Assembly: GCF_000224335.1 (NCBI RefSeq)
Contig: NZ_AFXZ01000032.1
Span: 1 to 64,000, forward strand
Direction of reading: 5' to 3'
Length of the DNA: 64,000 nucleotides
Source of the DNA: Bizionia argentinensis JUB59
Lineage (GTDB): Bacteria; Bacteroidota; Bacteroidia; Flavobacteriales; Flavobacteriaceae
A program made the translations under genes and the position numbers. The notes below the pieces were generated by a model that was not told the DNA's origin, ran no database searches, and worked only from the letters and a program-made list of their open reading frames with translations. Positions 47,473 to 56,052 of this stretch are shown in pieces. Positions within the stretch are counted from its first letter, which is position 1; every line of letters begins with the position of its first letter.

Positions 47473-48426
47473 CTATTTGAAGAATGAATCTACAAACTCA
47501 TATTTATTAAATACTTGCAAATCTTCAATACCCTCACCTACTCCAATATATTTAACCGGTATTTTAAATTGATCTGAAATTCCAATGACCACACCACCTT
47601 TGGCGGTACCATCTAATTTGGTAACAGCTAATGACGTAACTTCAGTTGCGGCCGTAAATTGTTTGGCTTGTTCAAAAGCGTTTTGTCCAGTTGAACCATC
47701 TAAAACCAATAATACATCATGTGGTGCATCTGCAATTACTTTTTGCATAACGCGTTTTACTTTGGTCAACTCGTTCATTAAATTGACTTTATTATGTAAA
47801 CGACCTGCAGTATCAATGATAATAACATCGGCATTTTGGTTAACACCAGATTGCAAGGCATCAAAAGCAACAGAAGCAGGATCTGAACCCATATCTTGGC
47901 GAACCATTGGAACATCTACACGATCTGCCCAAACTTGAAGTTGCTCGATTGCAGCAGCTCTAAAAGTATCGGCTGCACCTAAAACGACATTCAAACCTTG
48001 TTTTTTAAATTGATATGCTAGTTTACCAATCGTAGTTGTTTTACCAACACCATTAACACCAACAACCATTAAAACATACGGTTTTTTTCCGGCTGGAATA
48101 GTATATTCGGTTTCTTCACCCGAATTGGTTTCACTTAAAAGACCAGCAATTTCTTCGCGTAGAATGACATTTAATTCTTCAGTACCTAAATATTTATCTT
48201 TAGCTACGCGTGCTTCAATACGCTCAATAATTTTCAGCGTCGTATTGACACCAACATCACTACTAACAAGAATTTCTTCCAGATTATCGAGAACTTCGTC
48301 ATCAACTTTCGATTTTCCGGCAACAGCCTTGCTTAATTTCCCTAAAAACGATGATTTAGATTTTTCTAAACCTTTGTCTAGTGTTTCTTTTTTCTCTGAA
48401 GAAAATATTTTTTTAAAAAAACTCAT
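47473..48426 (-). CDS. Signal recognition particle receptor FtsY
   Basis: SRP-GTPase that docks ribosome-nascent-chain complexes at SecYEG or YidC. The 317-residue protein has a short N-terminal helical NG-domain preface, P-loop GVNGVGKTTTIGKLA, DTAGRLHNKVNLMNE, TKLDGTAKGG, and the closing GEGIEDLQVF. It lacks the long acidic A domain of E. coli FtsY, as in other Bacteroidota. It is the next gene after the rpmB-rpmG-DUF4295 group, but that group's terminator (48514-48548) lies in between, so it may have its own promoter. Confidence 0.96.
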   Translation of the reverse strand: MSFFKKIFSSEKKETLDKGLEKSKSSFLGKLSKAVAGKSKVDDEVLDNLEEILVSSDVGVNTTLKIIERIEARVAKDKYLGTEELNVILREEIAGLLSETNSGEETEYTIPAGKKPYVLMVVGVNGVGKTTTIGKLAYQFKKQGLNVVLGAADTFRAAAIEQLQVWADRVDVPMVRQDMGSDPASVAFDALQSGVNQNADVIIIDTAGRLHNKVNLMNELTKVKRVMQKVIADAPHDVLLVLDGSTGQNAFEQAKQFTAATEVTSLAVTKLDGTAKGGVVIGISDQFKIPVKYIGVGEGIEDLQVFNKYEFVDSFFK

Positions 48427-48513
48427 TGCTCTTAATTTCTATACCAATTGATAACCAAAAGCCTTGCCTAATTTATCAGACTGCACTTTTGTGATTAGCT
48501 TATAAAGATAAAA

Positions 48514-48548
48514 CAAAAAAAGCTGCTTTCGTATACCGAAAGCAGCTT
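48514..48548 (-). terminator. Terminator of the rpmB-rpmG-DUF4295 operon
   Basis: A 12-bp stem (48520-48531 pairing with 48537-48548) with a 5-nt loop, followed on the minus strand by seven T. It separates the ribosomal genes from ftsY. Confidence 0.85.
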
Positions 48549-48570
48549 GAATATTTTAAGCGTTAGAAAA

Positions 48571-48723
48571 CTAATGTTTTGCTAACCAATCACTCACAGT
48601 TTCTGGAGCCATAACTGCTTCTACAAACGTGTAAGATCCCGTTTTAGGAGATTTTACCATTTTTATAGCTTTTGTTAATCTTTTAGATCCCGTCTGTAAT
48701 GATGCTACTGATTTCTTTGCCAT
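48571..48723 (-). CDS. DUF4295 small basic protein
   Basis: A 50-residue basic protein starting MAKKSVASLQTGSKRLTKAI and ending DWLAKH, the DUF4295 family found after rpmG in Bacteroidota. It is lysine-rich like a ribosomal protein, and its placement (117 bp downstream of rpmG and ahead of ftsY) and terminator support a ribosome-associated role, but this has not been shown. It is easily missed because of its size. Confidence 0.88.
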   Translation of the reverse strand: MAKKSVASLQTGSKRLTKAIKMVKSPKTGSYTFVEAVMAPETVSDWLAKH

Positions 48724-48840
48724 GTCTAAATGCTTTTAAAACATTGTCACTAAAGTGAAAACGTTATGATTTTTGATATTTAAAATTTTACTTTCGTAAA
48801 ACCCCTAATTTATGAGATTCTACAAACTTAAAATCTCTAA

Positions 48841-49023
48841 TTACTTAATTTCTTTATGAACAGTCACTCGTTTAAGAACAGGATTGAATTTCTTAATCTC
48901 CATTCTGTCTGGTGTGTTCTTTTTGTTCTTTGTTGTAATATATCTTGAAGTTCCTGGTTGACCAGACTCTTTGTGCTCTGTGCACTCTAGTATTACTTGT
49001 ATTCTGTTACCTTTCTTTGCCAT
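48841..49023 (-). CDS. 50S ribosomal protein L33
   Basis: The 60-residue zinc-less bacterial L33: [19 protein letters not shown], then [20 protein letters not shown] and [14 protein letters not shown]. Only one of the usual four zinc cysteines is present (ECTEH), so this is the C-minus form. It lies 27 bp downstream of rpmB and is cotranscribed from the promoter at 49348-49379. Confidence 0.95.
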   Translation of the reverse strand: MAKKGNRIQVILECTEHKESGQPGTSRYITTKNKKNTPDRMEIKKFNPVLKRVTVHKEIK

Positions 49024-49050
49024 TATCCTATATTTTTTAAAATAAGCCTA

Positions 49051-49287
49051 TTACTTAATAAATCCTTTTACTCTTGCTTCTTTTAAAGCAGCCGTAATAC
49101 CGATTTTATTAATAGTCTTTAATGTTGATGTAGCAACTTTTAAGGTTACCCACTTATCTTCCTCTGGAATATAAAAACGTTTTTTAATAAGATTTGCATC
49201 AAATTTACGCTTTGTTTTATTCATTGCGTGAGACACGTTGTTTCCAACCATGGCTTTCTTTCCTGTAAGTTCACAAACTCTTGACAT
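49051..49287 (-). CDS. 50S ribosomal protein L28
   Basis: A 78-residue L28 starting [27 protein letters not shown] with the typical C-terminal VKGFIK. First gene of the operon that continues with rpmG and the DUF4295 gene. A consensus promoter (49348-49379) lies about 60 bp upstream. Confidence 0.96.
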   Translation of the reverse strand: MSRVCELTGKKAMVGNNVSHAMNKTKRKFDANLIKKRFYIPEEDKWVTLKVATSTLKTINKIGITAALKEARVKGFIK

Positions 49288-49347
49288 TGTTCTATCTTTA
49301 AAAGTGTTATTTCGCCTATTTTAAAACGGATGTTCCAAAACAGGCTG

Positions 49348-49379
49348 CAAATTTAGTAAATCTTTATAATATCAACAAA
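49348..49379 (-). promoter_or_regulatory. Bacteroidota-type promoter of the rpmB operon
   Basis: Minus strand: TTTG (49379-49376), a 20-nt spacer and TAAATTTG (49355-49348). The leader to the L28 start is about 55 nt. Confidence 0.72.
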
Positions 49380-49388
49380 CTAAATTCG

Positions 49389-50636
49389 TTACTTTTTTAA
49401 AATTTCTTTTTGAAGCATTTCAAACCCTTTATTTACGGCTTTCATAATCACTTTTGTTCGGTGATTTCCCAACTCAAATTTTTCAGAAAACACATGATCT
49501 TTGGTCGCAAGTGCAATATAAACAGTACCGATTTCAACATCCGAATCGCCCTTATCCGGACCTGCATTTCCAGTAGTTGCTATTGCATAATCAGTTTTAA
49601 ATAATTCCCTAGCGCGTCTAGCCATCGCCTCTGTAACCGGTCCACTAACCACCGAATGCGCCTCAATCAAAGCTTCTGGCACCTGTAAAACATCTGTTTT
49701 AGATTCCGAAGCATATGTAACCACACTGCCTTTAAAATACTTTGAAGCACCTGGATTCTTGGTTATTAATTGAGCCATTTTCCCACCTGTACAACTTTCT
49801 GCTATGGATAAGGTTTTACCTAAACTAGTTAATTGCCTGCCTATTAAAACCTCAATAGATTCATCCGTTTCAAAACTCACAAAAACATCCTCAATTTGCG
49901 GGAGGAGCATTTTTACTTGCGCTTTCATTTCTGTTTCCACCATTTCCCTATCATTGGATTTGGCCGACAAACGCAAACGAACCCGGCCTAAACCAGGTAA
50001 ATAAGCTAATTTAATAAAAGGAGGCAAATTGTCTTCCCATGCTTCAATGCGCTCAGCTAATGAGCTTTCACCTAAACCATGAGTTAAAATAGTAATATGT
50101 TCAATGTATGGAAATTGATAGGTTTCACGTAGTCGCGGAATCACTTCATCATCCATTAGCGCTTTCATTTCAAAAGGCACACCTGGCAAAGAAATAAAAA
50201 CTTTACCGTTTTTTTCCATCCACATTCCTGGAGCACTACCATATTTATTCATGAGCACACTCGCTTTAGATGGTACTAAAGCTTGATCTATATTAACTTG
50301 TGCTAATGGCTGTTTAATATATGTTTTCCATATATGTTTTATGTTTTCCAAAACGGCTTCGCTTTGAACGAGGTGATCTTGAAAATAATCACATATAGTC
50401 CTTTTGGTAATATCGTCTTTTGTGGGTCCCAATCCTCCAGTTATAATGATGATGTCGGCGTTTTCTTCGGCCTCCTTCATAGACTTGATAATATGAGCCA
50501 TATCATCTTGTACAGAGGTAATTTGATACACAGAAACACCAATTTTATTCAACGCTTTACTTATAAAGGCAGAATTGGTATCTAAAATCTGTCCAATGAG
50601 AATTTCATCGCCAATGGTAATAATTTCTGCTTGCAT
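49389..50636 (-). CDS. CinA: MoCF-like domain plus nicotinamide-nucleotide amidohydrolase
   Basis: Two-domain protein of 415 residues. The N-terminal COG1058/MoCF-like domain begins MQAEIITIGDEILIGQILDTNS and contains IITGGLGPTKDD. The C-terminal PncC-type domain has SIAESCTGGKMAQLITKNPGAS with the nucleophile-like Ser/Cys, and TGNAGPDKGD. It deamidates NMN and, in the N-terminal domain, hydrolyses ADP-ribose in characterised homologues. The ATG overlaps the stop codon of the Hpt gene by 1 bp, so the two are translationally coupled. Confidence 0.93.
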   Translation of the reverse strand: MQAEIITIGDEILIGQILDTNSAFISKALNKIGVSVYQITSVQDDMAHIIKSMKEAEENADIIIITGGLGPTKDDITKRTICDYFQDHLVQSEAVLENIKHIWKTYIKQPLAQVNIDQALVPSKASVLMNKYGSAPGMWMEKNGKVFISLPGVPFEMKALMDDEVIPRLRETYQFPYIEHITILTHGLGESSLAERIEAWEDNLPPFIKLAYLPGLGRVRLRLSAKSNDREMVETEMKAQVKMLLPQIEDVFVSFETDESIEVLIGRQLTSLGKTLSIAESCTGGKMAQLITKNPGASKYFKGSVVTYASESKTDVLQVPEALIEAHSVVSGPVTEAMARRARELFKTDYAIATTGNAGPDKGDSDVEIGTVYIALATKDHVFSEKFELGNHRTKVIMKAVNKGFEMLQKEILKK

Positions 50637-50977
50637 TATAAATTAAAGTCTAATTTAATTTCATCAACTGTATTGCTAATTGCTGCATCAACTTTTGCTA
50701 AACTAGCAGAAACATCAGTGTCTTTTTTTTTGAATTTACCCCATTCTTGAACTTCAATTAAGTCGTCTAAAACGCCTAATTCAAACAAATCAATTGTTGG
50801 TTTCATTTTATGAGCCGCTTGATAGGCAGATTCAAAATCATTCTTACTTACAGCCGTTTTAAGATTTTCTAAATCTTCAGGAACTTCCTCAAGAAATGCA
50901 GCGGCCAAAGCGGCTACAAACTCTTCATCATTATCCGCTAATTCACGAATTCGAAATAATTTATAATGCTTTTCCAT
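50636..50977 (-). CDS. Orphan histidine phosphotransfer (Hpt) protein
   Basis: A 113-residue helical-bundle protein with the Hpt motif AAYQAAHKMKPTIDLFELG, whose phosphorylatable histidine is H56. It would carry a phosphoryl group from a hybrid histidine kinase to a response regulator. No kinase or regulator gene is adjacent; the next genes are cinA (1-bp overlap) and a FAH-family hydrolase (directly abutting). The partner must be elsewhere. The decayed receiver domain at 43972 is too far and too damaged to be it. Confidence 0.85.
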   Translation of the reverse strand: MEKHYKLFRIRELADNDEEFVAALAAAFLEEVPEDLENLKTAVSKNDFESAYQAAHKMKPTIDLFELGVLDDLIEVQEWGKFKKKDTDVSASLAKVDAAISNTVDEIKLDFNL

Positions 50978-51589
50978 TTATTTTGCTAGTATTGAAAACA
51001 TTTGTTTTTTTTCTATAAATCCTGTTAACTGATCGTTAGCCTCTACTTTCCCTACTCCAGCTGGCGTACCTGTAAATATAATATCCCCAATCTTCAAAGT
51101 AAAATATTTAGAGACGTATTCTATTAATTCATCTATTTTCCAAAGCATGTGGCTAGTCTCTCCTTCTTGAACTAATTGGTCATTCTTTTTTAAAGAGAAC
51201 TTAATATTATTAATATCTTCAAATTCTTCTTTTGATAACCAATTCCCTATTACAGCTGAACCATCAAATGCTTTTGCCTTCTCCCAAGGCAGTCCTTTTG
51301 CTTTTAATTGCGATTGCAAGTCGCGAGCCGTAAAGTCGATTCCTAATCCAATTTCATCATAATATTTATGCGCAAATTTCTGATCGATATACTTCCCTAC
51401 TCTATTTATTTTAACTAAAATCTCCACCTCATAATGCACATCATTGGAAAAATCGGGGATAAAAAAAGGTTGTTTTTTTAGCAATACTGCCGTATCTGGT
51501 TTTAAAAAAACTACAGGCTCCGTCGGTTTTTCGTTTTCCAACTCCTTAATGTGTTCGGTATAGTTTCTTCCGATGCAGATAATTTTCAT
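50978..51589 (-). CDS. Fumarylacetoacetate hydrolase family protein
   Basis: A 203-residue FAH-domain protein, like acylpyruvase/FAHD1 or oxaloacetate decarboxylase enzymes. It starts MKIICIGRNYTEHIKELEN. Conserved metal-site regions include HYEVEILVKI, GLGIDFTARDLQ and WEKAKAFDGSAVIGNW, with a final GDIIFTGTPAGVG. The substrate is unknown; the family hydrolyses or decarboxylates beta-keto acids. It abuts the Hpt gene without spacer, so the three genes (FAH, Hpt, cinA) form one leftward operon. Confidence 0.9.
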   Translation of the reverse strand: MKIICIGRNYTEHIKELENEKPTEPVVFLKPDTAVLLKKQPFFIPDFSNDVHYEVEILVKINRVGKYIDQKFAHKYYDEIGLGIDFTARDLQSQLKAKGLPWEKAKAFDGSAVIGNWLSKEEFEDINNIKFSLKKNDQLVQEGETSHMLWKIDELIEYVSKYFTLKIGDIIFTGTPAGVGKVEANDQLTGFIEKKQMFSILAK

Positions 51590-51652
51590 TGATGAATGCT
51601 ATTTATTGTTTGTTATTAAGTTGACTAGCTGTATCGCTATTGGGAATAAAAC

Positions 51653-52429
51653 CTAATCCAATTTATTATTAAAAGCTCTTAATTTAATAGCTGTCAAAAC
51701 TTTTTTGGTATATAAAGGAAAATCGGCATTAAGCAACCAACCAAAATAGCCTGGTTCTGTTTCTAAAATATCCGTTACTAATTTTCCCTTATGTTTTCCG
51801 AAAGAGAAGCATTCTTCTCCTTTTTTATTGAAACTGATAAATCCAGCGAAATCTGCGAATTTTTTACGCGAGCTAAATTCTGCTAAAAATTTAGTATCAT
51901 TTTCCAACTCCTCATATCTAGCTACCTGCGCTTTTAGCACTTGGTAAGTAGCATTGGTATCTGCTTCAGCTGTATGAGCACCTTCCAAAGTTTCATTGCA
52001 ATAAAATTTATAAGCGGCACCCAATGTTCGTTGTTCCATTTTATGAAAAATAGTTTGCACATCTACGGATACACGATTTTTCATATCGAAATCGACATCA
52101 GAACGTAACATTTCTTCAGCTAAAAGCGGAATATCAAATCTGTTAGAATTGAAACCCCCTAAATCTGAATCTTTAATCACCAGACTAATTTCTTTTGCTA
52201 TTTCTTTAAAAGTTGGAGCATCTGCCACATCTGCATCAGAAATTCCATGAATCTCGGTAACTTCTTTTGGAATAGGCATTTCAGGATTAACCAACCAACG
52301 TGTCGATTCTTCTTTTCCGTTTGGATGCACTTTTAGAATGGCTATTTCAACAACTCTATCTGTTGTAATGCTAATTCCGGTTGTTTCCAGATCGAAAAAA
52401 CAAATAGGCTTGGTAAGATTAAGTTTCAT
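51653..52429 (-). CDS. DEDD 3'-5' exonuclease with C-terminal DUF3820-like domain
   Basis: A 258-residue protein resembling the DNA polymerase III epsilon/ExoX group. ExoI is FFDLETTGI, ExoII is DLGGFNSNRFDIPLL, and ExoIII is the H-x-A-x-x-D of GAHTAEADTNATY. The C-terminal part (about 195-250; ECFSFGKHKGKLVTDILETE) is a DUF3820-like module, the same fold as the free protein at 34403. The start is ATG 52429 (MKLNLTKPICFFD); a longer frame upstream adds a stretch with no homology and runs through a -7 box at 52445-52452. Confidence 0.9.
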   Translation of the reverse strand: MKLNLTKPICFFDLETTGISITTDRVVEIAILKVHPNGKEESTRWLVNPEMPIPKEVTEIHGISDADVADAPTFKEIAKEISLVIKDSDLGGFNSNRFDIPLLAEEMLRSDVDFDMKNRVSVDVQTIFHKMEQRTLGAAYKFYCNETLEGAHTAEADTNATYQVLKAQVARYEELENDTKFLAEFSSRKKFADFAGFISFNKKGEECFSFGKHKGKLVTDILETEPGYFGWLLNADFPLYTKKVLTAIKLRAFNNKLD

Positions 52430-52865
52430 GATTTTTATTTTGCACAAAGATAAAAAGATAATTAGAATTAAAAGGAAACCATCTAAAGATTGCCGATTAC
52501 TTAACTTTTCAGAAGCAGTTCCTTTAATATTTATTGATTGTCCGTAACACATCATAATGCTATAAATCACCTTATTTTAATAACATATTTATTTCATCGC
52601 AAAAAACAAATGTTTGATTCCATTCTGCGTAAATCCGCGAAATCTGCGGGATAATTCTTCCCAGCACTAATCTTTAATTCCTGCTAATTACGCATATGCT
52701 CGCAGATTTTCTTGCTAGTATGTCAAAAACCGGATTCTCAAAAAATTATTCGAATTTCTTAAAAGAAAAGACGTTTCGTCCTTAAAATGATGCAGCTGGG
52801 GTTTTATTAATTCTAAAAACAATGTCATTTTTAGATTTTTGAAGAACACAAATAAATACAACTTC
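52430..52865. other. 436-bp intergenic region with decayed repeats
   Basis: No gene supported. Near 52445-52452 (minus strand) TATCTTTG may be the promoter of the exonuclease. A segment TCTGCGTAAATCCGCGAAAT (52625-52644) resembles a widespread Bacteroidota intergenic repeat, followed near 52688-52710 by a partial inverted copy. The rest is A/T-rich spacer. Confidence 0.5.
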
Positions 52866-53158
52866 ATGGAAGACATAATTAAAATCGCCATTTATATTCA
52901 TGCTTTCTTTGGGGCTTGGGATTCATAATGGGAATTAGTAGCGCGATTATTAAAAAAGTAAGCAAACTCCATAAACGATTCGGCATTTTATTCTCAACTG
53001 GAATGATTACCAGTTCTCTTATTTCTATTCTAATTGCTTTTATGCAAAACCACGAAAATTTATTTTTGTTCTTAATAGCTTTATGCATTATTTACTTGGT
53101 TTTATCGGGAAACAAAGCATTAGCTTTCAAAACGAAGAATAGAAATATTTCAAATTGA
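52866..53158 (+). pseudogene. Frameshifted, shortened DUF2306-like membrane protein
   Basis: ATG 52866 begins MEDIIKIAIYIHAFFG; a run of four G (52911-52914) then leads to a stop at 52926. Adding one G restores the family reading GLGFIMGISSAIIKKVSKLH, continuing to a stop at 53158. The rebuilt protein is about 97 residues with three hydrophobic segments, about half the usual length of DUF2306-like proteins. Both the missing base and the short C-terminus suggest a decaying gene, though a sequencing error in the G run could explain the shift alone. Confidence 0.65.
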
Positions 53159-53178
53159 TAAAACAATAAAGATTACAG

Positions 53179-53412
53179 ATGGATTTAATAATTGAAATAT
53201 TCTTTAGAGGCCTTATAGTTGATTTACCTGGAGGCATTTCTCGATATCTGTTTTTTAAAATTATAGGTAAATCAAAATCAATGAAACACTTTACAACAGG
53301 AAGAAAAATTAAAGATAACAAAGCAATTTCTCAACATTTTCCTAATGTTATCGTGGGACTGGTTATGCTCTGTTTAATTTCTATACTTGGAGCATATTTA
53401 TTCTTTGGCTAG
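53179..53412 (+). CDS. Small hypothetical membrane protein
   Basis: A 77-residue protein starting MDLIIEIFFRGLIVDLPGGI. It has a membrane-associated N-terminal helix, a polar middle (GRKIKDNKAISQHFPN) and a C-terminal transmembrane helix (about 52-75). I do not recognise a named family, though short proteins of this form occur in flavobacteria. It is 20 bp downstream of the frameshifted DUF2306-like gene on the same strand, so it may have been its operon partner. Confidence 0.6.
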   Translation: MDLIIEIFFRGLIVDLPGGISRYLFFKIIGKSKSMKHFTTGRKIKDNKAISQHFPNVIVGLVMLCLISILGAYLFFG

Positions 53413-53484
53413 ACATAACAATTCAGAAAAGGTAAGATTAACCTAAATATAAAAGGTGATTGTGATTCAAATGTGATTGAAATA

Positions 53485-53514
53485 AAAAAGCACAATCTTC
53501 CGATTGTGCTTTTT
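53485..53514 (-). terminator. Terminator of the E2 gene
   Basis: A 13-bp stem (53485-53497 with 53502-53514) with a 4-nt loop. The stem's A/T part supplies the T run on the minus strand. Confidence 0.88.
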
Positions 53515-53550
53515 GTCTTTAATTAAGATCCCTTTTTTTAAAGAGATTTT

Positions 53551-54861
53551 TTAGATCTCGCGATTAGAATCCCACGCCTCTAAATAATCTTTTACAGCTT
53601 TCACAAACTGACCTCCTAAGGCACCGTTTACAACTCTGTGGTCATAAGAATGCGATAAGAACATCTTGTAACGAATACCAATAAAGTCACCTTCTGGCGT
53701 TTCTATTACAGCTGGTACTTTTCTAATAGCACCTAATGCTAAAATACCTACTTGTGGCTGATTAATAATTGGGGTTCCCATGATACTTCCAAAAGTACCC
53801 ACGTTTGTTACCGTATAAGTTCCACCTTGAATATCGTCTGGTTTTAATTGGTTTAACCTAGCTCTATTAGCTAAATCGTTAACCTTTTTAGCCATTCCAA
53901 TTAAATTTAGTTGATCTGCATCTTTAATAACAGGAACTATTAAATCACCGTTACCTAAAGCTGCAGCCATACCTAGATTAATATGTTTTTTCTTAATAAT
54001 GGTATCACCTTGTAAGGAAATATTCATCATTGGGAAGTCACGTAATGCTTTTGCAATGGCTTCCATAAAAATTGGTGTAAAGGTTAAGTTTTCACCTTCA
54101 CGTTTTGCAAAACCATCTTTTACTTTTTTACGCCAGTTCCAAATTTTCGTCACATCGGCTTCAATAAAACTTTGAACGTGTGCCGATGTTTGAACTGAAT
54201 CCACCATGTGATTAGCTATTAATTTGCCCATTCTGGTCATTTCAATAATCTCGTCATCACCGGAAGCAACAACTGGAGCTACTTTAGGTTTTTCTGGTTG
54301 TTTTGAAGCTGCTTGCTGTACTGGCTGCGCTTTCGACTCCATTTTTGGTGATGCTGAACGATTTTCTAAATACTTTAGTATATCATTTTTAGTAACACGA
54401 CCATCTTTTCCTGTTCCAGAAATAGCATCTAAATCGCTTTGTGAAACACCTTCTTTTGTAGCGATATTTTTCACTAATGGTGAATAAAAGCGATCGTCTG
54501 AAGATTCCACAGGCGCCGATGTTTCTTTAGCTGCCGTTACTGTTTTGGAAACATTTGCTACTGCAGCTGCTTCTTTTGTTATTTCTGATTTTGGCGCTGC
54601 TTCAACCGCTGCCGAATCGCCATCTGTTTCAATAATAGCAATAGTTTGTCCAACTTGTACGACATCGTCCACGTTAAACATAATTTCAACTAATACACCG
54701 TCTACTTCACTAGGAACTTCACTATCCACTTTATCCGTTGCAATTTCAAGAACTGCTTCGTCTGCTTCAATTGTGTCACCCACTTCTTTTAACCAAGATG
54801 TAATGGTTGCTTCTGCTACACTTTCCCCCATTTTAGGGAGCTTTAATTCAAATTTTGCCAT
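53551..54861 (-). CDS. 2-oxo acid dehydrogenase E2 (dihydrolipoyl acyltransferase)
   Basis: Core acyltransferase of a pyruvate, 2-oxoglutarate or branched-chain 2-oxo acid dehydrogenase complex, 436 residues. The lipoyl domain has K44 in EIATDKVDSEV. A flexible Ala/Pro/Lys linker, an E3-binding domain (about 127-163; RFYSPLVKNIATKEGVS) and a second linker follow, then the catalytic domain. The catalytic motif HxxxDG reads H408-RVV-N412-G, with Asn in place of the Asp. I recall that form in other Bacteroidota E2 proteins. The complex type cannot be decided because the E1 genes are not adjacent. Confidence 0.9.
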   Translation of the reverse strand: MAKFELKLPKMGESVAEATITSWLKEVGDTIEADEAVLEIATDKVDSEVPSEVDGVLVEIMFNVDDVVQVGQTIAIIETDGDSAAVEAAPKSEITKEAAAVANVSKTVTAAKETSAPVESSDDRFYSPLVKNIATKEGVSQSDLDAISGTGKDGRVTKNDILKYLENRSASPKMESKAQPVQQAASKQPEKPKVAPVVASGDDEIIEMTRMGKLIANHMVDSVQTSAHVQSFIEADVTKIWNWRKKVKDGFAKREGENLTFTPIFMEAIAKALRDFPMMNISLQGDTIIKKKHINLGMAAALGNGDLIVPVIKDADQLNLIGMAKKVNDLANRARLNQLKPDDIQGGTYTVTNVGTFGSIMGTPIINQPQVGILALGAIRKVPAVIETPEGDFIGIRYKMFLSHSYDHRVVNGALGGQFVKAVKDYLEAWDSNREI

Positions 54862-54941
54862 ATCTGTAACTAAACCGTATGTTTTTAGATTTTGACTGCA
54901 AAATTAATGAAAAATCATCAATTTCATTGCAGTTTTATTGA

Positions 54942-56048
54942 TTAATTCTTTGTTAATACTTGTATCTCTCCTCGATTTCTAGAACAATTACTACCGATAA
55001 TAAAATTAGCATTATTTGGTAGAATTTTAAACGATACATCTGCGTTATCTTTTAAATCAGTAATATGTTCAAATATCTCTTTATAACTCATGCTATTGGC
55101 GTCAAAAATAACTTCTGTAAACGGATCAACTTTGGTTACTTTTGAAACTAATATAACTGGATTTCGTAAAGTTGACTCCAAAATATGCGATTTTTTTTCT
55201 GTTTGGACAACATAATTTTTTATTGCCATTTTAACAACTTCTGGTTCGGATCGCATTAAATAAGCGCTCCGAACACCAAACCATACCAAACCATTAAACA
55301 CTAAATTACTCTTAAAATGTTTTCTATAAAAAATCTGCATCGCACCGTAAAAGCGCTGGGCGTAGTTGACGTCTTTCAGTGTACTTTCACCTTTATAATG
55401 AACAATAGTCATGCTACCATTGTAATAGTTTCTATATCCTGATTTTAAAACCCTGTAGGACAAATCTATATCCTCACCATACATAAAATAATCTTCATCA
55501 AATCCGCCTACCTCATCATAAACGGCTTTTTTCACTAACATAAAAGCACCAACAAAAACAGCTGCTTCACCAATATCATATTCGCTTAATTGATTAGCGT
55601 AATACAAATCTGGATTGCCTAAAAGTTTTTTTAGCGCCACCAATGGTTTCGGAATATTACGTTTACTTTCGGGTAAAAACTTTCCAGTACCATCCATTAA
55701 TCGGCAGCCAACAATTCCTAGCCTATCTTGCTTATCGGCAAAATCTAAAAGAACTTTAAAAGTGTCTTCGGCAACAATGGTATCCGGGTTTAAAATACAC
55801 AAATATTCTCCCTTTGCTGCTTTTACGCCTAAATTATTTCCTTTTGAAAAACCTTCGTTGGAAGGATTTTCAATTAATTTCACCTTTGGAAATAATTCTT
55901 TAACCATCTCACAGCTTTTGTCAGACGACCGATTATCAACAACAATTATTTCAGCATCTATATCAACTAGTGACTTTTCCACACTTTTTATGCAGAGCTC
56001 CAGAAAATAGCGAACGTTATAATTTAATATTATTACGGATAGTTTCAA
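54942..56048 (-). CDS. Family 2 glycosyltransferase (rhamnosyltransferase-like)
   Basis: A 368-residue cytoplasmic glycosyltransferase with GT-A signature SVIILNYNVRYFLELCIKS, IIVVDNRSSDKS, NPDTIVAEDT and the catalytic-region MYGEDIDLSYRVLKSG. The last 100 residues are a C-terminal extension unlike the core. It resembles enzymes adding deoxyhexoses to surface glycans. It is 4 bp downstream of recR with no other glycan genes nearby, so the pathway cannot be assigned. Confidence 0.86.
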   Translation of the reverse strand: MKLSVIILNYNVRYFLELCIKSVEKSLVDIDAEIIVVDNRSSDKSCEMVKELFPKVKLIENPSNEGFSKGNNLGVKAAKGEYLCILNPDTIVAEDTFKVLLDFADKQDRLGIVGCRLMDGTGKFLPESKRNIPKPLVALKKLLGNPDLYYANQLSEYDIGEAAVFVGAFMLVKKAVYDEVGGFDEDYFMYGEDIDLSYRVLKSGYRNYYNGSMTIVHYKGESTLKDVNYAQRFYGAMQIFYRKHFKSNLVFNGLVWFGVRSAYLMRSEPEVVKMAIKNYVVQTEKKSHILESTLRNPVILVSKVTKVDPFTEVIFDANSMSYKEIFEHITDLKDNADVSFKILPNNANFIIGSNCSRNRGEIQVLTKN

Positions 56049-56052
56049 AAAC

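Noticed and set aside
52430-52570. Longer start for the exonuclease (47 extra residues)
   Set aside because: The extra residues are not like the family's N-terminus, and a -7 promoter box lies within that stretch.
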